Assembly (NCBI GenBank): GCA_013396915.1
Contig: VWZL01002016.1
Coordinates: 794,846 to 858,845 of the forward strand
Origin: Stercorarius parasiticus
Taxonomy: Eukaryota; Chordata; Aves; Charadriiformes; Stercorariidae
DNA: 64,000 nt
Direction: 5' to 3'
A program made the translations under genes and the position numbers. This document shows, piece by piece, positions 26,458 through 37,142 of the stretch. Position 1 is the stretch's first letter, and each line of letters starts with the position of its first letter. The notes beneath the pieces are model-generated. The model was not told where the DNA came from and searched no databases. It saw nothing but the letters and a program-made list of their open reading frames with translations.

Positions 26458-27552
26458 ATATTCATGGAACCAAAATGTCCAAAATGAAACTACAGCTATG
26501 GACACTACACAGAGGCCAGGGCAGCATGTCAAACGCTTTCTGTTTTCACATTGAGACTGGAAAAAAAGTTGCTTCTCTCTTCCTCTGCTTCTTCAGAGCT
26601 GTTATTTTGATAGATTTGCTAGCCAATAATTGAACAACCAGCTTCAATTATAACAGCGTAGCCATAGGTAAGATGACTTCTATAATAACTATGACAATTT
26701 GAAACAAAGCACTTGGCAAAAGTATCTTTCATTGAATGAGAAGACAAGGTGTCCTATGAGGTCTCAAAAAGTCCAAAAGTTACAAATTTGGTCTTGGATC
26801 TCTCAGTTTCATCCTGGGCAGTAAAGGAGCAGAACAGTACAAAAAACCTCCAAAAACTTCTGAGTCTCTTTCAATCCACAGCAACTGCCTGAGGGGCAGT
26901 CTTGTCTATTATGTGCTTTTCTCGTAGGCTGTTTCTAGTAAACAGTTTGCCTTAAAAATGTCTGTCACCATTATCCCTGCACTTACAGGGAATGCTATTA
27001 TTTTGAATGCACAAAATGCCCCACTGAGACAGCCATGTAATCAATACAAGACTGCCTGATGATGTTCTGAAAAATATTCCTTGAGGATCCTTCCATATAG
27101 CTATTTCTTGAACTTGCTCCCTGTGGTAGAGTACAATTGCCTGAATTTTTCCAATAGAGAAACCCCTAGTAAAAAAAGCTGCCTGTAAAAGTAGCCTGGT
27201 GAGCTGCAAAGGGACAAGAACCTTTGCATGGGCTTTTCTTTTTTCATGGCACTGCTTAGTTACATTGAAAGACGAGTGTCCTTTTTTACTCTTTGACACA
27301 TGAACTTTCTGAAAAGTAAAGTCCAAGCGGCATGCCATTCCCTCCTTAACTGCCAGATAGATTGTATTTCTTTTTACTAAGTTACATGCACTGCTGAAGA
27401 GAACCTGAAAAAAATCAAAAGCACTGCAAATTCAGGCAGTATGTTTACGGTGGTGGTGTATAGGGCTCTATAACAACATAAAGAAGTAACAGAACATTGA
27501 CCGAGTTCATGAAAATACTACAGGTCTACCTATGTCATCTACCATCTTGTCG

Positions 27553-27577
27553 CACCTGCAGGTGAAAATATTTTCAC
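27553..27577. repeat. Two overlapping perfect palindromes
   Basis: CACCTGCAGGTG (27553-27564) and GTGAAAATATTTTCAC (27562-27577) are each their own reverse complement and share the triplet GTG. The first contains two inverted CACCTG/CAGGTG E-boxes of the type bound by ZEB and Snail factors. CAC/GTG arms therefore occur three times in 25 bases and allow alternative hairpins. Confidence 0.85.
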
Positions 27578-27939
27578 AGTACAATTCAGTTCCTGAACTA
27601 CAACTGAAGATTAATCACAAAATATTAATGTGACTAATATCTATTATGAAGTTACAGCAAAATCTGAGGAGAGTTCCTTACATCCTCCAGCAATACAAAG
27701 GAGGGCCTCAGAATTCCCACCTACATTTTATTTGTTGCAAATGAACAGTGTTACTGCAAAGAAGGAAGACCTCTGGAATGTAACGACATAACTTTTAATT
27801 GTAAAATGTAGAAAGTTGTTGTCTCCTCTTCCTCTGGTGAGGTCTCAGTAGTCCAAACCTCACCTAGGAAAATGAAAGGACCCTGGGACACTACCCTTTG
27901 TGAAGCATGCAGTAAGAAGAATAGAGGGAAGAAGGAGCT

Positions 27940-28340
27940 GAGGTTAGGAAAATTTGACCTATGAGAAGGGTCAGAGGAAGTGAGTTTGTTTAGTCTAGAA
28001 CAGACAAAAATGAGGGAGAACATGATAGCAGTTTTCAAATATGTAGGCATTTATAATTAATTGCTCACTATATCCATTAGTCTTAGGACAAGAAATAATC
28101 AGATTAATTTTAAGTAAAGGAGGTTTAATTTCAATGTTAGGAAAAAACACTTGTTGTTAGAGAAATATTAAAACAGTGGCACAGACAGCCTAGGGAGGGT
28201 AGAGGGAGATTTTTGAAAGGAGGTAAGACAAACCTCCCATTCAGGTTGTCTTGGTAAATGTTATCCTACCTCTGAGTAAATGGAGGGCATTGATAATTCC
28301 CTGTGGTACTTTGCAACTCTGTATTTCTGTGATTCTAGGA
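27940..28340 (+). mobile_element. Eroded CR1 3' fragment of older type
   Basis: In order it shows ATTTGACCTATGAGAAGG, GAAGTGAGTTTGTTTAGTCT, GAACATGATAGCAGTTTTCA, GGAGGTTTAATTTCAATGTT with TAGGAAAAAAC, CAGCCTAGGGAGGG, and an end at TCTGTGATTCTAGG. These parallel the CR1 segments tttgtttagtctgcagaa, gatagcagccttca, ggaggtttaggttggatattagg and ctgtgattcta. The match runs to the terminal repeat, so the 3' end is intact and the 5' side is truncated. Divergence is clearly greater than in the copies at 24711 or 62262, so this is an older insertion. Confidence 0.75.
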
Positions 28341-31300
28341 TTAATTTCTGGAGATACATAAGGTCTCCAGCAGCACCAGCTCTTTCCAAAGCTGCTCAGC
28401 AGCCTTTGCACCTCTCTGGCAAACCCATGGCACCTGCAGTGCTGGATCATAGACCTTTTCCATCTTGGCCACACCACAGAACCTTGCTATGCCTACTGGA
28501 TACACTAATAGATACCCAAGATAACCTTATTTCACCCTGGAAGTGTCTGATATTGTCTTCCCTTCAACCACCTACAAAACGCTACATACAAAAAAAATCC
28601 ATATCCACATAACAAAATGCATGAGGACAGAAGACCAAACCAACTGTCTGGAACTTCGTAGTTTTAATATACAAACGCCATGCCTGGACACAAGGTAAAA
28701 ATAAAGTCTAGTCTTCCTGTTGTCCATCTTGGAAACCTTGTGAGCAATTACAGCATCTTCTATTGTAGAGGCCTTGACCATATTTGTCCAACTAGGACAG
28801 AAGGATTTCCCTGCTGTTTTTCCCAGTCCTCTACCTAAAATGGAAACCTACATTTTACAGCTTCCATTTTCTACTGTCTTGTAAATCCTTTGTCTTCTTG
28901 CTAAAATATATCAATAGTGCCCCGTATGAAGGAGGAAGCTTATGTGTCTCTACTCACTGCATAGCAAGAAACAACTAAATTGGGAGCCAAGGAAATTGTT
29001 TGGCTATTAAGTTCTGAGTATTGATAATGAAGATGGTTCCTTACAATGGTGCTTTTTTCTTGATAGGTCTTTCTTTCTTCTAGTAGCCTCCTAAACCAGA
29101 CCTTTACTTACCAAAATTACTTGTAATGCTGCTCAAAAAGGGAAAAGTAATTGTGGAAAAGACAAAATGGTTTGTCCCCAGTGCAGCTCACTCAATATCC
29201 TTCAGCTATCTTCCATGCTTAGAGATCCCTGCTGAGTTGCCTGTTCAGAGGAGTTTCTGGTATTCCTTGTGAATGTAACAGATTCTAACTCTTTTATTCA
29301 AAATTAAGCCTTTTTTTCCTTTCCATCACTATCTTTGAGACCCACCTGTCCATGTTGGGTCTGTGAGGATGTCTCAAAAGGCTCTGCAGTCCCACTCCAG
29401 GCCCATAACAGAGCATACATGAATGCCCTGTGAGAAGGAATGTAGGGAGGCCACCAAGATCTGCTTTGTCAGTTCTCACCATCCCGTTGGGGAGAATAAA
29501 ACTCTTAAATTGTTTCTTATTCCATAAAGTTGTCTTTACTCTTCTAATTACAACTGCATTGTTGAGCAATCAAGTACGTGATTTCTAACAGCCCCAGTCA
29601 ACAGCCATTGCCCCAGTCTCTTCAAATTTGTCTTGGAGCAAGCTGTAGGTTGCACAACTCCTCATCTGATCATGATATATACACACATTTTAATGAAATA
29701 CCTGATTCTCTTCTAAAATGTAAAATCCATTGCTTTTCTTCAAAGATGGTATCCCAACACATTCTGTTACTCTTTGCCATTGCATGCTATATTTAGGTCC
29801 CTTCATCATTTCAAAATCCTCATTGTGTTGCTGTATTACTGCCATCTCACTGTAGCCAAAAAATTACTCCCAGTAACTATAAGCCATGCTTTCCTTGGCT
29901 TTTCTTCTTTTTTACCTGACTACATGCTGCCATTCATGAAAATGGGCAAGTCAAACTGAAAAATTGCCTACAATCTATCCATTCTTCCTTAGCATTTGAG
30001 ATTCCTGTACACTTTCTCTGTGGAGGTTTCTTCCCATATAATTCTTTATTGATCAACAACCTGTCAGTTTCTCCACTTTAACACTGTTCAGGACTCTCCA
30101 TAGCACCCTTGCTTTCCATCCCCTACTCCCTCCCTTCAGCAGCATTCATGGTTTATTTTCTCAGCAAAAGTCCTTTCCTCTGAGTTTGCAGATCTTTTCA
30201 TTCAAGTGGGACCTTGATCTGTGATTTGCTCAGACATTCATCACCTTGAACTATGGAAATGATCCTTATGTAGTTAATGATTAAAATTATTCTGTGGTTT
30301 TTTACACGTATTCCATACATCTCCATTTCAATATTGTTTGTATCAAAGGCATTAGATCCTCAATACACTAATTTGCTTATTCCAGGACATTCAGCACAGA
30401 CAATGCTCAGCAGAACAACACATTAAACAGGTTTGTACTGTCTGGATCACTTAGAGAAATGGTCTAGGGACTCATTGGAGGACTCTGTCTCCAGAGTATC
30501 ATAGAAGAGCTCCATTCTACACCCAAGTCTGTCACAGTTTGTTGTAAAATTTGTCAGAAGTGAAGGAATTGAATTGAATATATGATTGCTTTATCATCCT
30601 GGAAATGGGATCCAGAGAAAATAACATTAGAGTAGGCCTTGAATTCTCTGCTCCTTACTTGTGTTTCCATTTCTACAGGAGAGACTCCAAATAATTTCAG
30701 CAAATGAGTCACAGCAACAAAAAGCAGGAAGGCTCTGAGACCACGTCCCTGTGTAGTGGAATCTGTGCAACACCATCCTAAGAGAACATTTCTGCTGAAA
30801 TGACCATAAGCCTGAGCCTGATATTCTGCACAAGGGTTGTTTGTGGCATCTCTTATATACCTCAAGGGAAGAGTCTTACCTCTGGTGCTGTTTGCCTTCT
30901 CCGGTATTTGCTCACAAATCTGACACTCTGGGTCTCACTCTTTTTAGTACTGGGATTTAGATGAAAACAAGGAATCCAATTTAGATACTTAAGAATCACC
31001 AGCTCCAGAGTGCTGGTGGGTCTCATAAACCTCTCATAAACTCTTGAGTGGAGCACCCAAACTGGAATAGAATCCCTACAGTGCTGATGGCTCCCCTTAC
31101 AGACAGAAATAAGCCACAAGGGTAGCTATTTTGTCCATATGTTTCTGGCATATAATGATGCTGGTGGAGATCACTGCTCACTTTCTAAAGATTCATATGG
31201 AGTTTTCCGGGAAGATCAGACCATCAGAATCACTTCCCATTTACCAGTGGCTCTTCCTGGTCATCACTCACAAGCAAGAAAGCAAATGCTCTTTGCTCTA

Positions 31301-33538
31301 GACTATCCTTTCCCTTCAGCTCATCCCTCCTGGTTCCCTTGCTCCCTGGTCTCTCTAAGTTTCTACTCACCACAGGGTACAAACCCTTGCCTGCTACAGC
31401 AGTAATACTCATAATCTTGGTTGGTGAATCGGTGAGTTCAGCTGTCTTTGGGAAGTGATTTCTGCCTTTAGCTGCAAGGAAGCAGTTCCAGGTTACCCAG
31501 ATGCTTAGGAGAACAGAGCTCTCTCTGCCCTCCCCATGGGAGGCTGCATTCATCTCATCAGGAAAGGGAGGGCTTCTCCCTCCCTTTCCCTCTAGTTTAA
31601 ATAACCTCAAAGCAAGAGACTGGATTGATCGGAGATGAGGGGTGCACAGTCTGCTCTGGTGGTTGTCAGCAATGAAAGTCATGTAAATTCTTTGGGTTTT
31701 CAGGCATCAGCCAAGCCCAAATCCTCTAAGTGTGGAGCTGTCATGTGCATGACTGGCTGATGAGCTGCATTGGCCCAGATGTGCTTGACTAGTATACAGA
31801 GATGTGGCTGTGGGTAAGCCTGATGCAATGATGTGACAAGACCAGACCACAGGTCCTGAACTGGCAAGAGAAGTGCAGTGGAAGTCAACTCAAAGTTTGG
31901 AGCCTAACGGGGAAGTGTCTCATGCCCTCCACCAAGAGATGAGATCACTAAACATGGCAGAAGGAGCATTGCTGCTGCTCTCGCCATAGAGACATGGAGT
32001 TACAGTAGTCTGTTTTGGGCACCTGTGGATCAGAAGATTAAAGAGAAGACAAAGCTGTGAGTGGATTGCCCATATAAAATGAATTCTGCTATTTCACTTT
32101 GTTCTTTTCTTAGCAGAATACAAACTTACTAAAATAGCAACTGAAATTCAAAACACAACGTACCTGAGTCTGCGTTTAGTTTTCATCTGTGTCTTTGAGA
32201 AATACAAACTGCTAAAAATCTGAAGGTAGAGTGACATAACTCACTCTGTATATATTGAGATGTAAAGAGAGAAACTACATGTAGTGAGTGTTACAATACA
32301 ACATTAAAGAGTATGGTAGGGATCTTCTCTTAGCACTGAAAGTTACAAAAATAATTAAAAAAACTAGATTCAACTTTCATTCTGAGTGTTTCATCATACT
32401 AAAATTTGAATTGTAACTTATTTATTGTGCCCTGTTTTGAATTCCTAACCCAGATAAAAATTCCAGTTACTGGTTTCACAAAGGCCTGAGTAAGGCATTG
32501 AGAACTGGAACCATTGTTTTTACATGATAGTTTCGCAAACAGATGGGCATGTCTTTGAATGAAACCAATGGGAACATTAAGCATTGCCTTCTGGGAATAT
32601 TAAACATGGAGATTATTAGCTGATCTCCAAGAACACAGCTTTGTGTCAGGTTCTATTTTCTCTGTTTCTACACAGAAATACTCCGTATGTATGCTGGGCT
32701 ATGTGTGGAGCAATTTACTCTCATACTCCCTCATTTAAAATTGTATTTAGTAGCTCAGATCAGGACCAGTTTTATATTTCCATCATTCCTTTTTATCTTA
32801 GAACTCAGTTTTAATATGGGGTTTGCAGAGATGTGGGTACCTGGGGTGCAGAAGGCAATGTGGAAGAGGAAGCTGGGCTGGGAGCATGTAGTGCATACGT
32901 CTCCCTGGAGCAAAGATGACAGCTGGGATTCGTGCGCCTAAGCAGTGTCTAATACAGGAATACTCATGGGCAAAGTGCCATGCCACAGGCTATGGCATAA
33001 GACATTGAGAAATGAAAGGAAGAAAACCATGTTAAGATCCGCGAGTTACTTAAAATTTAAGGAAAGAAAACTTTGCCTGTCTTACACAAAATACTTATGA
33101 AAACAAGTCTTGAACAAAAGGATTTTGGGAAGTATTCTCAATAGCTTCAAATGGCATATTTCCAAAGTGTCTTTTGAAAATAAGGAAGGGAAGATTTATT
33201 TAAAGGTGCCTGTAGGGGGAGGTGGTTGCCCAGGAGATAGGCAATAAACATTTCATCTCCAGGTCACCAGCCCAAGCCAGCTTTGCTCACTAGTGGCCAA
33301 AAGCCTACTGTATTATTGTCATTTGGAAAGGACATGAATCATCTGAGAGTCTGTGGAGACATGAGAATGTCTGGTTCAATAACATATATAAATTATTTTC
33401 TTATAATCCTTTTGGGGACTTCTGAAGTACACACAAACACAAACATCTTTCTGAATGTTTATACAAACACTAGTCTAGAAAATCCTAGTCATTTTAATTT
33501 AAAAAATAAACTCACTAACTACACCAACTAACTTAAAG
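28341..33538. other. Gene-free interval
   Basis: No exon, RNA gene or transposon recognised. A 150-codon minus-strand frame (31230-31682) and others of about 100 codons have no known domain. The hairpin at 31561-31589 is listed separately. The 29560-30200 part is pyrimidine-rich but not repetitive. Confidence 0.5.
31561..31589. repeat. Perfect 12-bp purine/pyrimidine hairpin
   Basis: GGAAAGGGAGGG (31561-31572), loop CTTCT, then CCCTCCCTTTCC (31578-31589), the exact reverse complement. One arm is all purine, so the DNA could adopt a cruciform, and RNA of either strand could form a GC-rich stem. Confidence 0.85.
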
Positions 33539-33923
33539 CCTCCCTTCCCTTCCCTTCCCTNTCTTTCTTTCTTCTTTCCTTCTTTCCTTCTCTCTTTCTT
33601 TCTCTCTCTTTCTTTCTTTTTCTTTCTCTCTCTCTTTCTCTTTCTCTCTTTCTCTCTTTTTTCTCTTTTTTCTGTCTTTTTTCTTTCTCTTTTTTCTTTC
33701 TTTCTTCTTCTCCTTCTCTTTCTCTTTCTCCTTCCTTCCTTCTTTCCTCCTCTTTCTCACTCTCTTTCTTTCTCTCTCTCTCTTTCCTTTCCTCTCTTTT
33801 TGCTCTCTCTTTGTTTCTTTCTTCCTCTCTCTCTCTTTCTTTCTCTTTCTCTTTCTTCCTCTTTCTCTCTCATTCTTCCTTTCATTCTTCCTTTCTTTCC
33901 TCCCCCCTTCTCTCTTTCTCTTT
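33539..33923. repeat. Long polypyrimidine microsatellite
   Basis: About 385 bases of almost only C and T on the plus strand, starting with five CCCTT-type units and passing into irregular CTTT, CTCT and CCTT mixes. The few interruptions are single G or A, and there is an N at 33561. The minus strand is a GAAA/GGAA purine tract and can form intramolecular triplex DNA. Such tracts are hard to sequence and vary in length between individuals, so the length given here may be an assembly estimate. Confidence 0.93.
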
Positions 33924-36030
33924 GTTTTGTAAATAAATTCAGTTGATTTGTGAAGTCCCTTAAAGAAGTCGCAAAACTTTATAAGAATCCTTTATCATCT
34001 GTTTTCTTTTAAAGTATAGCAGACCATTGGAATTTTGGAGAAAAATAAATTATGTTTGGGACCATTTTTCCTCTAGAAAAACAATAATAAACAAGGCACT
34101 AAACAAAATGTTTTGCAGCAGCCACTGTCTGAAGTGTATTGTAGCAAGGCATGATATGCTAAAATGCAACTTGATCAGATTTGATTTCGGGTGATGTCTT
34201 TCTTTAATCCACTGGAGAAGAGAACAAAGCTTAAATGATTTTATTTAATAACAAACAGACAATAATATCAATAGTACTTCCCATTTAACTTATGGCAACC
34301 ATTAATATGTGCTGTGGGCATACCCAAGAAAAAGAGGCATTTTCCCCATTTGGTTGGTTTCATCTTTTGAAGTATGTCTCCACCAAAAAGCAGATTTCAA
34401 TTTCCTTCAGGGACCACAAAATACCCAGCTCTTTTCCCCTCCCTCACTGTGGTTAGAAGTTTATTTTTCAGTTGTGGTAAGTGCTTTGCACCATATTTAT
34501 CTGCATGTTGTTTGTTTTAGGAGTAGAGCATAGAACATACTATTTTCAACATAGTCTTCTACCAGGGGAAAGACTAACAAGCAAAAGACTGTACAGAAAT
34601 AGTTTAATGAAATTGTTATGGGTAACCATACTGGTTGAATCAGAAAGTCTGCGAGAGTCTCTAGACCATAGCTGAGGAGCTTCTTCTGCAAGAAATATGC
34701 GACTGAGACATGCACACAGGCCCAACCAGCAGTGGAGCTGGGTTGCCCTTGGTTTTGCACATAACCCCAGGCAAATCACTTTCCTGAAGCTTTGTCCACA
34801 TAAGGTACATTTTCTATATAATTTCCGCCCTTGCTTCTTCCAGTTGCCTTACAGTTTGTTAGGACTGACACACATACAGGGTTCTCGCAGTCTTTCATAT
34901 TGCAATGGCAAATTGACATTGACAGCTGGTGAAAGCATAAAGTCTCATGGAAAGTAGGCAAGCCACCCTAGAAGGGCTCTTAGTTTCCATAATTTGTGTG
35001 ATGATCCTACCACCAGCAATTTCAGTAACGCCCATACATTTCTAAGCAATTTGCAGGTATGTAAACCTGAATAGGATTTGGCCTTCTTTTGGAGGACACC
35101 AGAGACATGGTGGTGGAAGTGATCGCTGTGTAATGAGATGAAAAGGTTTGTCATCTTCTTTTCTTCTATTTATTCTGAGGCAAAGAGAGAAAACAACAGT
35201 TAAATCAATATTAAAATGCTTGTTAAATACATTTGTGTGTGTGTGTGAATGCGTGTACCTGCACATTTTTCACATTACAAATTCAAAGTTGACTATGTTT
35301 TTCTTCCTGAAGAATTATCTGCATGAATGGAGAACAAATATCGTAAAGTATCTTTAAGTAAAATCTCAGTAGTCTGCGAAAGATTATTTTAATTCATTAT
35401 TTATTTGTTATGAACATTTTTTTGTGTGCAAACGCTCCATAAATGGTTGAACAGGATGACCTAGAAGATTTTATCTGAAAGTAGGAAAGAAACAGATGAA
35501 ATTCTGATACTTCCAGGTAAAACTCATGAGGAAAAATGTGTGTGTTTCTTGTTTGCATGTAGAAAACATGATTTGTTTGTTTCTTGATTTGTCAGGTTTG
35601 CTTTATATATTTTTGCTTTGAATGTACTCCTTAAGATTCTGGTCTTTATTTGTTATGTGAACCACTGCAAATTTTGCAGCTGCAGTGATTCTGATCCCAA
35701 TTTCATTACAGTATCACTCCTCCATCTTCTGATACTATCATGTTGAAATCAGAATAAAAATAGCGTGTCTCAGTATTGTCACAGCACCCCTCTTACACAT
35801 CATTACTCTTTTTCTGAAGTGACTGTTAGAGCTATTCCGAATGCGTTTTTCTGAAAAAGCATTTTTTGTCTCTATTTCCAGAAATCCTGCCCAATCTTAT
35901 TGTCAAAGTAATTTTTCACACCTACCTTTTTCTCCTTGCTTGATTATTTTACCTGTGCAACGAACAGTACAACAGATTATTCACCTTCCTTAGTTGCCCA
36001 TGTTTGTATCGACCTCATACAGAGCTCCAT
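33924..36030. other. Gene-free interval
   Basis: AT-rich, no exon recognised. It contains a short TG run (35234-35247) and a possible SINE scrap at 34752-34805. Otherwise I see nothing in it. Confidence 0.5.
34752..34805 (+). mobile_element. Possible MIR/L2-like scrap
   Basis: CATAACCCCAGGCAAATCAC followed by TTTCCTGAAGCTTTGTCC resembles the MIR/L2 stretch that usually reads gtgaccttgggcaagtcacttaacctctctgtgcc. Only about 45 bases can be matched, so chance resemblance is possible. Confidence 0.22.
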
Positions 36031-36235
36031 TAGGCAGCGTCACCAGCAGGTTAAGGGAGGTGATCCTTCATCTCTGCTCAGCACTGATGAGAGCACACCT
36101 GGAAAGACGCGGACTTGCTGGAACCAGTCCAGCAGAAGCCACCAAACTGGTTGTGGCCTGTAGCACAGGACTTTTGAGGAGAAGCTGAGGGAGCTGGGCC
36201 AGTTCAGTGTTAAGAGGAAAAGGCTTGGTGAGATC
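36031..36235 (+). mobile_element. CR1 ORF2 fragment, truncated at both ends
   Basis: Shows GCGTCACCAGCAGGTTAAGG, GAGGTGATCCTTCATCTCTG, ATGAGAGCACACCTGGAA, GCTGGAACCAGTCCAGCAGA and GAAGCTGAGGGAGCTGGG, all in the order of the CR1 ORF2 3' coding region. One frame reads REVILHLCSALMRAHLE, like the conserved [17 protein letters not shown] block. A segment between the ACACCTGGAA and GGAACCAGTCCAG parts is missing, and the 3' untranslated end is absent, so this is an internally deleted, 3'-cut copy. Confidence 0.8.
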
Positions 36236-36798
36236 CTTGGTGGGATGTTCAACATTTGGAACTGTCTTTTCACATAAAGAAATTATGCATTAAAAATGAA
36301 CATAATTTCATAGTTAAAAGGAAAATAAGGCAGCTGATATGTCTCACCAGTCTGCAGAGGTTTCCAACAGCTGGAAGGAAATATCATGGGAAACAAAGAA
36401 TAACAGAACAGGGGGTAAGACATGGAAGAGTGTGATATTTGTTTCACCAATAAATGTAGCATACCATCATGATAAAGTAACGTCAGAGAAAAAATTGGCC
36501 CAAAACATTTTGAATGTCATTTATCTAACTCATGCCACATCTCTGAACCGAGATGGAAGCTAAGGATTTGAGTATGCAACGTGTGCATGTGCCCCCAGAA
36601 GCTAAAATAATATGACTGAGGAAATGCTTTCTATTACTTATTGTATAATAAATTGACATAATAAATTTCTAGAACTTTTGGAAAATTGCCTTTTCTACAT
36701 CAGTTGGGTGTTTTGGGGGGCATAAATCACTTGAAATTGATGACATTGAGGCAACATTTTTGTGTATATTGGGTAACATTTATGTGCAGTGTAATTTG
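36236..36798. other. Spacer between two opposed CR1 fragments
   Basis: AT-rich, 563 bases, no recognisable exon or repeat. A 74-codon frame (36339-36563) matches nothing I know. Confidence 0.5.
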
Positions 36799-37142
36799 AT
36801 AGAGTCATAGAATGGTTTAGGTTGGAAGGGACCTTAAAGATCATCTAGTTCCAGCCCACCTGCCATGGGCAGGGACATCTCCCACTAGACCAGGTTGCTC
36901 AAAGCCCCATCCAGCCTGGCCTTGAACACTTCCAGGGATGGAGCGTCCACAACTTCCATGGGCAACCTGTTCCAGTGCCTCACCACCCTCACTGTAAAGA
37001 ATTTCTTCCTAATATCTAATCTAAATCTCCCCTCTTTCAGTTTAAAACTGTTACCCCTCATCCCATCGCTCCACTCCCTGATAAAGAGTCCCTCCCCATC
37101 TTTCCTGTAGGACCCCTTTAAGTGCTGGAAGGCTGCTATAAT
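36799..37142 (-). mobile_element. CR1 3' end fragment, second subtype
   Basis: Begins with AGAGTCATAGAATGGTTTAG and continues GGTTGGAAGGGACCTTAAAG, CCACCTGCCATGGGCAGGGA, CCATCCAGCCTGGCCTTGAA, CAACCTGTTCCAGTGCCTCA, ending with AAGTGCTGGAAGGCTGCTAT. The GGGACC and TGCCATGGGCAGGGACA wording separates it from the copies at 24711, 51460 and 62262 and groups it with the one at 63730. The 3' terminus is intact, the 5' side truncated. Confidence 0.93.

Larger units (their letters stand above)
24904..27939. other. Gene-free interval
   Basis: AT-rich sequence with no recognised exon. An AT repeat cluster TTATTTATTAAATGAATAAA occurs near 25889-25931. A minus-strand frame of 128 codons at 26952-27338 has no recognisable domain and no splice context. 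The pyrimidine tract at 26407-26457 and the palindromes at 27553-27577 are listed separately. Confidence 0.5.

Noticed and set aside
26952..27338. 128-codon minus-strand frame in AT-rich DNA
   Set aside because: No domain, no splice context and no family recognised. One such frame is expected by chance in a window of this size.
33533..33760. Minus-strand frame made almost only of K, E and R
   Set aside because: It is the translation of the polypyrimidine microsatellite and includes an ambiguous base.
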